Assembly (NCBI RefSeq): GCF_016801865.2
Contig: NC_068938.1
Location: 210,827,734 to 210,891,733, forward strand
From: Culex pipiens pallens
Lineage: Eukaryota; Arthropoda; Insecta; Diptera; Culicidae
DNA length: 64,000 bases
Reading direction: 5' to 3'
Shown here: in pieces, positions 33,225-44,665 of the stretch
How the letters are laid out: each line of letters opens with the position of its first letter
How positions within the stretch are numbered: position 1 is the stretch's first letter
Made by a program: the position numbers and the translations under genes
The notes under the pieces: generated by a model
What the model saw: only the letters and a program-made list of their open reading frames with translations
Told to the model about the DNA's origin: nothing
Database searches by the model: none

Positions 33225-36200
33225 AGTCGTCCTAATCGGATCCAAGTACCAGTTAAGACGACTACCTGTAAACCAGGACTTTTCAAGCTTAAAAAATTGC
33301 CAAAAATATATTTTGACTGCCATGATCCGTATAATTACACCACAAGACCAATGTCCAACTCCGCCAAAATCTTCAACTCGAACCTCTCGTTGACACCCCA
33401 AATCCAGGTCAACGGAAACCGACCATCAAGAGAACCACTGCTGTCCGGTGCGCGCACCCCTTCTTCAACCCACACACTTGGCGGTCAAACCTCCTCTCAA
33501 CTCAGCTCAACCCGAAAACCGGTTCTCCCAACCGGGTCCCCACGAGATCGGCGCAGTTGTCGATGCTGAAAAATTATGAATGAAACTTCAGTCCCCAACA
33601 ACAACACCACCAACTCCTCGAAAAAAGTCTCTAATGACTTGAGTCAGCAAAACGACACAACAACAGCAGAAAACGAAGGAGGCAAAAGAAATATCTACAA
33701 CAAATCAAACGGCTTAGACTTAGACCTTCGAGAGCTGCGCGTGGGCAGCAACTCCACCTACGCGACTCCAATCAAGCTCGATTCAAGGTGTTTCGTGTGT
33801 GTGGACGGAACTTCAAACAGCTCGAGTCCAAATCTCTTCGATAAGTCCGACTCCGCGAATATAAATTTGAAGTCATCGCGTAGCCATTCTTCAAGCTTCG
33901 CTTCCCGTTACAAATGGACGGCTGTTAATTTTGCACTGCCATCCAAAATTCATGAAGTTTGGGCCCCCTAATACCACTTGATGGCGGTCGTTTATTTCGG
34001 ACGAAACTAGAGAGACGAGAATATCGCACGGTGAACACTTCTTTGCTTTCGTCATTTGGTAAAAAAAAGTGCAAAGAGAGGTCCTGACCTCGAGACGTGA
34101 AGGCCATCAAAGTTGATGAGGTGCCAAATCGGAAGTCGTCCTAATGTCGCACACACGTGGTGGAGAAGCTCTAGGCGCCCCGTAAGTGGACAGGCGTGTG
34201 GGTCTTTACGAGCACCGCCGCAATCACGGCGGATTTTCTTCGGCGTTTTTGTCTAGATGACGCCATCTAGTTGACGTGAAGTGGCGCTGGTGAAGACGCA
34301 GCGATTGAAGGGGACTTTTGCGTGACTTGGTTTGGGTAGAGGGAGTTCTCAGCTTTCGAATGCAACTTAAAGCATCGAAAAAGGTTCGAAAATTGCAGAG
34401 GCATTCAATTTTTACGGGTTGTCGTCCTAATCATTGGATTAGGACGACAAGTTCAAAAATACTTATTTTTGTTCAGCTTTGCCTTCACAGTTTCACGAAT
34501 TGATTAAAGCCTCTCAGTTTGAGGCTAGTCGTCCCAATTGGCATGCTTAGTATGACAATGACCTAATGACCTAACTTAGCAGTACTTAAGTCAAAACTGC
34601 TGAAAAAATTCAAAATATCAATAGAAAAAAATTGAAAATTATTTAAAAATCGAAGAGCGATTCAATTTTTGTCGTACTAATCGCTGGATTAGGACGACAA
34701 CTTCAAATATCACTGTGTTCCAAATCAAATCAAATCTTGAAATTGAGAGGTAGTCGACCTAATTTGAATCAAGCAGAATAGGACGACAACAGTTGTAGAT
34801 GTACTTGTCAAGACTTTTACACGATTTCTAAGTTGCTGTAACTTGTACGTACCTCAATTTGGGGCTAGTCGTCCCAATAGGCAAACTTAGTACGACAATG
34901 ACCTAATGACCTTACTTGGTAGGACATAGGTCAAAACTGCTGAAAAATTCGGTAAAAAAGTTTAAAAAATCAAACAGATTTTCAATTTTCACGTGATGTC
35001 GTACTAATCGCTGGATCAGCTTAGGACGACAATGACCTAATGACCTAACTCGGTAGGACTTAACTCAAAAACGATGAAAAAATGTCGAAATCTTGACTGG
35101 AATATTGTGAAAACGTTAAAAATTTTGTCAATTCGGTAGTCATCAGGGTAGGGCAAGATAGTCGTCCTAATTGGATCCAATAACTGATTAGGACGACTAC
35201 CTAAAATCTTGTTACTTTCAGTCTTTTTTTATTCTTAAAATTCGTAAATTGCTTTTAACAGCTATCAAAAATATGAAAAGAGAGTTCTGTCGTCCTAATC
35301 GACAATACTTCACCAAACTACTTCCCTCCAAGTTCCCCCGAAATCCCTTCCGCAACCTCCTCCCTAACCGTCACGAAGACCCACGGTATCGCACCTCAAG
35401 CCAAGTAGCAGTCGACATCGTAGTGTTTTGTCTTCCAGTCTTTCTCTACACCTCTTCACGATGTTCTTTTTTCCCTCTTCCTGAATGGTACGACCAAGTC
35501 TTGGATTTGAAAAATTACGCTGTCAATCAGAGTGCCGTGGAGCGCGCGTGGCCACTCGTCGTCGTCGTAAATATGCTGAAATCATGGAGGCCAGGTGAGG
35601 AAGGCCAACTCGCTGGAAACAATGATTCAATTAAGTCGGGGGATGCTGCCTAGGCTGATGGATGGATCGGGTGATGGAGAGTTTGCGCTCGGCGCTTTTG
35701 TACCGGTAGCTAATTGCTTGATGGGGACGACTAATGTAAATGGGGCGTCGTTTTGGAATCTATTAGCGAGGGGAGTGTAAGGTGGGGGGAGGTGTAATTT
35801 CTAGTCAGTAATTGGTAAAGTGAGAACGATAAAAATCTTGATCGGATTAGGACGACAGACTGATGTTTTTGACGTAGATATTGATTTTGGAAATATTGTC
35901 GAAAATCTCGAACCTTTTTACATCATCCTATTGAAACATTTTTTTTTGTGAACGGAACCCATTTCACAGAATCAACAGGGGAGGAAGGATACGTGGACAT
36001 ACCGTACTAAACGGAACACATTTCACAGACTTGGTTGAGTACAGTACTTGAATCATTGAAAAATGATAAAAAAAAATCGAAAATATATTCAATCTTCACG
36101 TGTTGTCGTCCTAATCACTAGGTTAGGACGACAATAACGATTTTTGCTATTTCGATCGATTTTTCAATATTTTTCATTAGAGTTCGAATCAAAACAACAA

Positions 36201-36245
36201 ATAAGCATGAAATTTTGCAAACGAGGAGGTAGTCGACTTAATCCA
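33225..36245. repeat. Cluster of short GTCGTCCTAAT palindromes
   Basis: About a dozen copies of a small inverted repeat. Near-perfect hairpins TTGTCGTCCTAATC...GATTAGGACGACAA lie at 34419-34450, 34669-34700 and 36102-36134. Longer-looped versions are at 33225-33263, 34751-34789, 34996-35032 and 35159-35199. Variants with GTCGTCCCAAT are at 34526-34558 and 34866-34898, and half sites near 35289 and 35843 and at 36228. Between them, TGACCTAATGACCTAAC and TCAAAACTGCTGAAAAA recur, and two larger units are about 340 bases apart. Some copies begin GTAGTCG and others TTGTCG. The rest of the zone, including frames of 134 and 61 codons at 35.2-35.8 kb, is unrecognised. Confidence 0.75.
33297..33971 (+). 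other. Open frame split by one TGA (hypothetical)
   Basis: A frame with no stops apart from one TGA at 33567-33569. The first part is about 90 codons, Ser/Thr/Pro-rich, ending RRSCRC. After TGA-AAA-ATT it continues from an ATG at 33576 for 131 codons, Asn/Ser-rich, ending EVWAP. The frame is also open for some distance upstream. I recognise no domain and see no convincing splice acceptor at its left edge. It could be an exon with stop readthrough (known in Diptera), two pieces of a decayed gene, or chance. Codon choice is not clearly coding. Confidence 0.15.
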
Positions 36246-38375
36246 AGTTGCTTCAGACAACGCCTACAAAAAATTAAAATAATTTGAAACACTCCTGCTG
36301 CAATTGTAATCCACGGATAAAGGCACTCACAAAAATTGCCAAAAAATGCAACAGAGTTTAACCGGAAAACAAGTAAAATAAAGCAGAAAGGATTAACTTT
36401 TGCCATTTGGCCACGATTCGATTCTGCCCAATAAACCATCGCAAAAAATGGCACGCACCTCTCCTCGCAACACAATATCAATTCAAATCTACTAAATCGC
36501 CACGGGCAGAGTATTTTTTTCGCAATTTCTCTCCACCTCAAAAAGCGGAAGCCCATCAATGTTTTTCCTCCCCCTCTTTTCGAACCCATCAAAATCAATG
36601 GCTCTGGCGTGGCTCTGACGCAAATAAATAAGCAAATATACTAAATTTATGGTGCCAATAAAATTACCTTGATCACCAGGCGAAGCCCGGTGGCGCAGCC
36701 CCGAGGGACCTGGACTAGGAGGTGGGTGGAAGCTAATCCTCCCTGCCAGCGGAAATGGGCTGAGCTTTTTTTTACTGGGCCGTTACACACTGCAGTATCT
36801 GCCCCGGAATTAATGACCTCCATGAACAAGTGCAGTCAAATCAACCTTTTATGGGAAGATTTGGGCTTAAGGCACGCGATGATGCGTAGCACAGGTTGAT
36901 TGCTGAAAATTTCCCCGCAAAACGGTTTATTAAATATTACCTCCACATTAATGGTCGCCCCACTCCAATTGCCAACTTGTAAAAGTCTATTAAACGGGCA
37001 ATCGTCTGTTTAAGACGCCACCAAAAAAAAATTATTGCACCCAAATTGCCGCCATCGTCAAAAAAGTGAAAGCCATTCGGTGTCCCACCTAACTCGCGAC
37101 AGCGTCAAAACAATTGGGAAACTATTAATGGTAGTCTCTGGGATTGGCCGCGGCGTGGGTGGAAGTGACATAAAACGCCACTATAGTGAAGTCACTGAAC
37201 GCCGCCGCCCGGGGAGATGAAGGACGGTGATGGATCAAGATAAAAAGTGACAGATTTTTTTTTTTTTGTGAGATGTGTGAATTTCGTGTTTGAGAGCGAA
37301 AGTGAATTTGGGAAAGTGGGTTTTTCTCAGGTTTGTATTAAATTTTAGAGATTGATTTGAGTTGGAAAATCCAATTTGATGTTTGAATATAGTTCTTCCT
37401 TTTTGCCGTTTGAAAAAAGAAAAAAACGTTATGTTAAATGTCACATAATTACTCTTCACTTTGTTAGAAAACATTGACCAAGCGATGACTTTTTTTTCCA
37501 AAATAAAATATTTTGAAATTTTTTGAATGTATTATTGTTTAAAAGTTACAACAAACAAAAATGGCCCTGATCCGTTCATATGCCAGGAAACAAAAAATAT
37601 CTGACTCATCATTTCAATGTTTTAATTTTTTATTTGTAATTTTTGCCGTTAAAAATATGTAAATTTACATACATGTTTGGGTTATTTCACATGTTCTACA
37701 TAGTTAAAAAAAATCATGGTAATTTTACATCTGGGAAGGGGTACAAATTTTATGTCAGAAAAAAATGTTTAATTTTACCTCTGAAAACGTGTAATTTTAC
37801 CACTTTTCTGGTGTAATTTCACTATTTCAATCTAAATTGAGATAAAATTACATCATAAAAGAGGTAATATTAAACCTTCCAAAATAACACCTCCCAATTT
37901 CACACAATTTTTAAAGTGTACATAAATTTTATGTTCTTCGATTTCAAACTGAATGACAATTATACAGTCAAAAAATGTGTTAATTTGGATGATTTTATAT
38001 TACTTCTTTTTTATGTAATTTTACCTTGAAGAAACACGTTTAAATATTTTATTTATTACTTCCTACAAAATAAATATGTTTTATTTCTGTTCAAATGAAA
38101 TTTGAATTAGTACTGTTGTGAAAGTACAAACATAACTTGGTGGGATTCTAGATAACTGATAAGTTGAAAACAAAATAAAATGATAGAAACAGTTTTGTGA
38201 AAGAATTTATTGAACCTTTGTTGAATCTTCAAGTAAATAAAAATGATTTTTTTTGAAGGTTGAAAATTTTGATTGTTATCTATAACTGTCTTAATTTTAC
38301 CTAAAATAATTTAAAAAAATTTAATATTTCAACAGAAACTGATGAATATTTTACCAATTCCTGATGTAAAGTAAC
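36246..38375. other. Unique sequence; AATTTTAC-rich part at 37.6-38.04 kb
   Basis: No recognisable gene; a 144-codon minus-strand frame (36164-36598) has no known domain. At 37620-38040 the words GTAATTTTACC, AAAATTACATC and GTAAATTTACAT recur in both orientations, giving a loosely palindromic, AT-rich stretch that resembles 15160-15250. This may be a decayed element. Nothing else is visible. Confidence 0.4.
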
Positions 38376-38800
38376 ATACACCCAAAACTGGCAGCGCTAG
38401 TCCGAGAGAATGATGGTCTCGAGTCGAGAGAATAGTGGTACCATTCACGGACGCAGAGAACACAGCTCGAGATGGGCGATAGAACTATTCTCTCGAGGTT
38501 CATTTGCAAAAAAAGTTCATCCGTCAAACAAAAAACCAAAAGTGTCGACAACGGGAATCGAACCAGAGACCTTTGACAAACCAATCCAATGACTTAGCTG
38601 CCTCGGCCACCACAGCTTGGTGACCAAGGAGAAGTCAGAAGTCGATGTATGACACTTGTTGGAGATTTATTGATTCAACTAACGAATGAACTCATTTGTT
38701 ATGATGGTGTGAGTTGGTACCATAATTCTATCGATTTTGGCACTGAGCCCTCAATAAATTTTGAGAGAACGATTATCTCGATTCTGAATTTTGGGTGTAG
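38376..38800. mobile_element. Element with TACACCCAAAA ends and tRNA-like core, copy 1
   Basis: The left end reads CATACACCCAAAACTGGC and the right end GAATTTTGGGTGTAG, an inverted pair of about 12 bases. Inside, an inverted pair around CGAGAGAATAGT / ACTATTCTCTCG (near 38417-38500) lies beside a tRNA-like segment on the minus strand (38530-38631). An element at 58271-58745 has related ends (CTACACCCAA) and also carries a tRNA-like core on the same strand, so I treat them as relatives. The target duplication is not clear. Confidence 0.5.
38530..38631 (-). other. tRNA-like segment (Leu/Ser type boxes), not a functional tRNA
   Basis: On the minus strand there is TGGTGGCCGAGGCAG (an A-box-like sequence as in Leu/Ser tRNAs) followed about 45 bases later by GGTTCGATTCCCG (a B-box). 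The sequence that would form the acceptor stem does not pair, so I do not call a tRNA gene. It probably derives from a tRNA or a SINE promoter. Whether it still attracts RNA polymerase III cannot be seen from sequence. Confidence 0.5.
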
Positions 38801-39127
38801 ATTTTTTGACACAAATTCAGTTACCAATCCATGATTAATATTACCTTGATATTTTTTACTTTGTACATCTTTTTATCTTTAGTCTCAAAAATAAAATAAA
38901 AACTTTTAAAAGGGTTTGAAAATAAAGGAATCATAAAGGAAAAATTCCTAATAAACATTTCAATATTTTTTCTAACAAGAGAGTTTTGACTAATTCGAAA
39001 CTTGGTCATAAAAATTTCAACAGCAAATAACATATTTCGTTGCCAGAAATGTTCTTTTTTAACACAGAAACCAAATTTAAAAAATACAATATCTTAAATT
39101 AACAGTTTGTATTTGAGTTCTAGTGAA

Positions 39128-39292
39128 AATGCAGTGTGCTTAAAGTTGCATGGGAAAATTTCAAAATCAGTCTAATTCAATCAGAACAGCATTATTACGG
39201 TTCCATTTGGACCCCCAGACAACTCCTCCAAATTTGGGAGCAATTGGGTTTGATCTGGCTTTCCGTAAAGCGATTCAAATTTGTATGAAAAT
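39128..39292 (+). mobile_element. Partial, diverged copy of the 47.2-kb foldback arm
   Basis: Order-preserving similarity to the left arm at 47243-47921: a GGTTCC.TTTGGACCCC segment compared with GTTCCTTTTGGGGTCC, then AACTCC.CAAATTTGGGA compared with AACTCCCCAAAGTTTGGGA, then GCGATTCAA and a GTATG tail. No matching second arm is present, so it is a fragment. Confidence 0.45.
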
Positions 39293-39837
39293 TAGTGTTA
39301 GTAAAACATAATTTTAATTTTAACTGAATTAACACCTAAACCTAAACACCTAAAACTGAGGATGATTGTATTTTTTGACAGATTTTCAAAATTTTGAAAG
39401 AAACACAATTTATTCTTTAGTTATTCAAAATCAATAAATTTCATCAAATTCTTAGGAAATTATCAACTGTAAAATGAAAATTAGCTGTAAAATAAACCAA
39501 TTTTATTCTACGAAAAACATTGATTTGCATGTTTTTTATTTTTTTTTACTTATTATTCTTTTATTTATTTATTTTACCTTTGATGCTTTTCACACTTTCA
39601 ATTTGTGTTGTTTATTATTATTTTTGTATGAAATAAAAACAATTTTGTTTTGAAAAGTTTAGACAAATATTTTTGTTAGATTCGTTCAAAAAAGATTTGG
39701 CAACCCTCGTTGGTAAAAAGCCAATTCTTAACATATTTTCGAGCGCAAAAAAACAAGTTCGCCTGCTGAACCTTCAATATCAGAAAATTCTGAGTTATAT
39801 CTAACTTTTTTTTTAAAGAATTTATGTATTCTATTAT

Positions 39838-39907
39838 TACCGTCATCAGGGGTGACATTGGGTCTGGGGGGTGAGATTGGGTCATACAAAAATGCCGAAG
39901 TTTGTTT
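39838..39907 (+). mobile_element. Half copy of the 10.0-kb palindromic element
   Basis: TACCGTCATCAGGGGTGACA and GAGATTGGGTCATACAAA repeat one arm of the element at 9987-10100. The opposite arm is missing: after CCGAAGTTTGT the sequence becomes unrelated. Confidence 0.65.
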
Positions 39908-41899
39908 AACAGGTTAAAAAAAAAACAGCCAGGTTTATGAAAATTTTGGCAACACATTTTCATCAAATTTTTGAAAATTATTAATTTTAAGTCTTGTAAC
40001 AACATTTTGGAATGTAAGCTGAATTTGATACAAACTAAGTTTTGTTTTCATCTCAAATTCCATGGGAAAATTATTTCTCACGTACAACCAAGGACTTAAC
40101 ACTTGTCCACGTAGTTGCTTTTCCCAAGTTTTCCCAACTCCCCCCGCGACTTGGTGGCGTCGTTCTACCCCCAGAACTTCGCCTTTTTGACGAAAACTGC
40201 CGCGGGACCACGCGAAATCACAATTGTACCATAATTAATAGATGAGATTACGAGGCCTGCCCTGCCCTGCGAAGATTTACGACTCCTCGGGCGGCCATAT
40301 TTTGGAGTTATAAGACAAAAAGTTTCCTCCTGCTGCTTCCCCCTTTTTTTTCGGGCTGGACTCCCCTGTCGCAGACCCCGAAGCACCGATAGATTTATGA
40401 CTTTTGGAAATCTTGAAACTCACACACATCTTTTTCTTAGAGTGTTTCCCCAGTTGTAGTTGGAGCAGTCCTCTTCGGCCTGTGGGATTTTTACGACCCT
40501 GGCGCAGATCGGCAGAACAATGGCGTCGCATTGTAAAGCTAATTTCGAAGTTTCTGCCCTGCCTCCTCTAGTTCTGACACTCGGTGTCGTTGAGTTCTAC
40601 GGCCCCGCGGATTAATTCGGAACCACCCGATAAGAATCGCTGCGCGTTTTAAAAGGCGTTGTGAAGTTCTATATATTTTAATTAAGATTTCGTGGGTACA
40701 CAAGCGTTTGTAGTTCGTTTTTTCTACTTTGGTGGGGTGGGAAAAAGTTTTGGGCCAATAAATGGGAGCTTCGAAGCGGTCGTAAAAGGTCGCATTAATG
40801 GATCTTCGGGGGCTGCTGCCGGGAGGAGTTGAAGCGCAAATCGCAGATCGTCGTGGAAAGTGTCGGAACAATAACTTGGTCGAATTCACATCGGCAGCAG
40901 CAGCAATGAGCAGTGAGGTTCGGTTTATGGTCAGCTTTTACGATATTCGATGTGGTTTTCTTCTGCTGGGAGCAAGGTGATGGTTTTATGTCGTACAGCA
41001 ATTTCATGGAACGGATTTGGATCGGTGGAAAAGGGGGAAAGATTTAGGAGGGGAGTAGATCATACAAGATAATTAAAATTGTCTGTTTGCTAGGTTGACT
41101 AGTACTAAAACAATCAATTATGTCCTGACAATCTATCATAAAATCTACGAAAAGGGACTTCCTGAATGTTTGTCCAGCAAATATTGTCATTCAATAGTTT
41201 GCGCTATTATTTCAAAACTTTAAATTAAACCTGTCATTCTATGAAAATTAATAATTCCATAAAAAAGTGTCTTAAATTTGTTGTTCTCAGTTCATAACTT
41301 CCAAAAAGTTTTGATTTTCTTAGTTTGAGCTTCAAAAGAAAGTATCAACTTGAGCGACCTCAACCAACTCGTAATCCGTAAGTCTGCCCAAACGTTCGCC
41401 TTTGGCTCAGATTCCATTCAAGTCAAGAAATGCAATTTTTCCGGCGCCCCGGCTCAAAGAAAAAGCAAAAATTCCTCCGTCAAACTTTCGTAAATTTTCA
41501 GACTCCAACCCTTTCCTGCCCAGCTCGCAAAATTCTTGGACATCATTCCGAAAAATTTCCTCCCACCTCCCCCAAATGAAAAGTCCCGTAGTCATCAGTG
41601 GTTGGTAAGGCAATTTTACGCTCCCTTTCCCAAACTCCCAGGGAGGAAAAGGATAATTTGCCGTAGAAAGAGCGGTGCACTGGCACGGAAAAGTTACGTC
41701 GGAGCAGCTTTCTGATGAATTAATTCGGATGGAAAACCGGGCCACAAATTGGTGGAATGAAAAACTCCGGAACCACTACTACTTCTACTACTGGGGTCTT
41801 GTCGTCGTTCCCTGGTTCCGAGTGAGTGAAATTTAATCGAAAAATTGTTGCTAAACTAAGCGAATTTTGACGCCAAGTTTGGGTTCTTTTGAGATAAGA

Positions 41900-43655
41900 G
41901 ATAATCTAGAAGAGACACCGTTAGAAAATGTCTAGATTCTGGTTTTGAAATTTGTTTTAAATATTTTCTCAATCTTGTCTCATTTTTGTCTCAAAACTTG
42001 TCTCAAATTTTGCTTAAATTTTTGTAATCTTATTTATTATTCTGTCTCAGTTCTTGTCTCAGACTTTGTTTCAAATCTTAACTAAGTCGATCTACATTTA
42101 GTTATGTTTAAGATCTTATTTACAATCTTATCTTTTAACTTGAATATGATTTTTAAGTTGCCTTAGACTTTGTCTCAAATCTTGTCCCAAAAATTGATAA
42201 TTGTCTCAGTTCTTGTCTCAAATCTCGAATACAATTATTTCTCAAACTTTGTCTGGAATCTTATTTAATTGTTAGCTAATATCTTGTCTCACATCTTTGT
42301 ATCAGTTTGCCTCAGTTTTTGTCTCAGACTATGTCTCATATTTTGTCTCAAACCTGTATTTTATTATGTTGTCTCAGTTCTTGTTTCAGACTTTGCCTCA
42401 AGTCTTGTCGGAGATCATTTCTTTAGTCATGTTTAAGATCTCATTAACAATATAATCCTTCAACTTGTCTCAAATCTTGATTTATAAGTTGTCTCAGACA
42501 ACTCAATCTCTTGTCTCAAAAATTGATAATTGTCTTTTCTCAGGTCTTGTCTCAAGTCTTGGCTACTATTATTCATCAGGTGAAGTCAGGAAACTTATTT
42601 CAATTTTTATCTCATATCTTGTCTCAATTTTTGTTTCAGATTATGTGCCATATTTTGTCTCAAACCTGTTTTATTATATTGTCTCAGTTCCTGTCTCAGG
42701 CTTTGTCTCAAATCTCGACTAAGATCATTGCTTTAGTCATGTCTAAGATCTCATTTGCAATCTTATCCTATAACTTGTCTCAAATCTTTTTTTTCAGATT
42801 GTCTCAGACTTTGTCTCATATCTTGTCTCAAACATTGTTAATTGTCTTTTCTCAGTTCTTAACTCAAAACTTGACTACAATTATTCCTCAGGCCATGTCT
42901 GGAACCTTATTAAAATGTTTATCTCATATCTTACCTCAAATTTTATTTCTTAGCTTGTCTAAATTTTTGTCCCAGATTATGTCTCATATTATGTCTCAAA
43001 CCTATTTTATTGTGTTGTCTCAGTTTTTGTCTCAGACTTTGTCTCAAATCTTGACTAAGATCATTCCTTAAGTCATGTTTATGATCTCATTTGCAATCTT
43101 ATCCTATGTTTCGTCTCGAATATGATTTTTTAAGTTGTCTCAGACTTTGTCTCAAATCTTGTCTAAAAAATTGTTAATTATCTTTTCTCAGTTCTTGTCT
43201 CAAAACTTGACTACAATTATTCCTCAAGCCATGTCTGGAATCTTATTAAAATGTTTATCTCATATCTTGTCTCAAATTATATTTATTAGCTTGTCTAAAT
43301 TTTTGTCTCAGATTATGTCTCAAACCTATTTTATTGTGTTGTCTCAGATCTTGTCTCAGACTTTGTCTCAAATCTTAACTAAGATCATTCCTTAAGTCAT
43401 GTTTATGGTCTCATTTGCAATCTTATCCTATGTTTTGTCTCAAATATGATTTTTTAAGTTGTCTCAGACTTTGTCTCAAATCTTGTCTTAAAAAATTGTT
43501 AATTATCTTTTCTCAGTTCTTGTCTCAAAAATATGCTACAATTATTATTTTGAACATGTCTGGAATCAAATACTCATCTCATATCTTGTATCAAATCTTA
43601 TTATTATTTTGTCTCAAACCTGTTATATTATGTTCAAAGAAACTCGGTTTCAAAT
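41900..43655 (+). repeat. TCTTGTCTCA degenerate array with ~330-bp higher-order period
   Basis: Dense copies of TTGTCTCAAATCTTGTCTCA in a degenerate array with a basic step of about 12-13 bases. A longer unit recurs: AAGATCAT.CNTTAGTCATG followed by ATCTCATTTGCAATCTTATC occurs near 42412, 42720, 43057 and 43381, giving spacings of about 309-336 bases, with an older relative near 42090. Frames of up to 186 codons (rich in SQILSQ) are repeat-derived. The right end passes directly into the TGTCCCACC family. Confidence 0.85.
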
Positions 43656-44665
43656 AAATCATGATAAAAGTTATGGGCAGTCTAATTAAGAAATAACTTC
43701 AGAGGTTGTCTCACCATGATATCTTTCTTGGTAAAAGAAAGAAAAAAATGGGTATTAGGCTGTCCCACCTTTAGAATAATTTAGCCAATAGTCCAACAAA
43801 TTAGTTTGAGGCTGTCCCACCATAAGCATAACTATAACAGTACCTTTACGAAATTGCGTTCATGTTAAAAATTGCGTCCGATATCAAAAACATACATATA
43901 TACATACATACGTCCGATACAAAAAAGGATCCGAGACTGTCCCACTTTATTTAAAATTTGGCTAATTTCTTTAAGGAAAATTGATTTCATTGATGATGAA
44001 AATGAAGAATCAAGTTTGGAGGCCGCCTCATTGTGACTTCTATTTTGGATACAAACTCAAAAAATTGTATGAGCCTGTCCCATTTTGAAAATAAATATCT
44101 GATTGCCTAAACAAATTGGTTTGAAGCTATCCAACTATGAGCACAGCTATGACAGCATTGAGAAATTGGGTTCAAAGCTGTTCCACCATGACGAAAGTTG
44201 TGTACGATCAAGATATCAATTTAGATCAATTAATTGTAGGCTGTCCCAACTTTTTTTTAAATTTGGTCAATTGCTTCAAGGAAATTTGATTTCAAAGCTG
44301 CCGACCAAAATAAAAATTACGGTTAGTGAGCACAATTTTTGCGAATAACCTTCCATTAAATTTATTTGAGGTTGTCCCACCATGAGAACAATTTTGGTCG
44401 AAAGCTGTCCCACCGTGATAAAAGTCATGTCTCATCATGATATCATTTTCGAGCAATTGATCTCTAAAATTGTGTCAGAGGCTGTCCCACCTTGTTAACA
44501 ATTTGGCCATTGCTTCATGGAAAGTTGGGACAGCCACCCGCAGAGCAATGGACCAATACCAACAAGTTTTGTTCTAAAAACATCATTTAAAAAATAAATA
44601 ATATATTCAAATTGAGGCTGTCCCACCTTACACAAAACTAAAAAAATACATTGTTTTTAATCCAA
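43656..44665 (+). repeat. TGTCCCACC minisatellite, block I
   Basis: Diverged units of about 55-65 bases, each holding a GAGGCTGTCCCACC or AAAGCTGTCCCACC core followed by words such as ATGATAAAAGTTATG, TTGTTAACAATTTGGC and ATGAGAACAATTTTGG. The first core reads GAGGTTGTCTCACCATG, intermediate between this family and the TTGTCTCA array to its left. No coding content is supported; the 81-codon frame at 44103-44348 lies within the array. Confidence 0.8.

Larger units (their letters stand above)
38801..41880. other. Unique sequence with two partial MITE copies
   Basis: No supported gene. At 39128-39292 there is a diverged stretch related to the foldback at 47243-47921 (GGTTCCATTTGGACCCCC, ACTCCTCCAAATTTGGGAG, AAAGCGATTCAAATTTGTAT). 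At 39838-39907 there is a half copy of the element at 9987-10100. Frames of 84-116 codons at 40.2-41.7 kb lack recognisable domains. The rest is unannotated. Confidence 0.45.

Noticed and set aside
35249..35653. 134-codon plus-strand frame within the hairpin cluster
   Set aside because: It begins next to a GTCGTCCTAAT half site and has no known motif; composition does not stand out from the surroundings.
38530..38631. Functional tRNA gene on the minus strand
   Set aside because: A- and B-box-like words are present but the would-be acceptor stem does not pair; it lies within an inverted-repeat element.
42465..43657. Frames rich in SQILSQ, up to 186 codons
   Set aside because: Follow the TTGTCTCA array exactly and restart at each higher-order unit.
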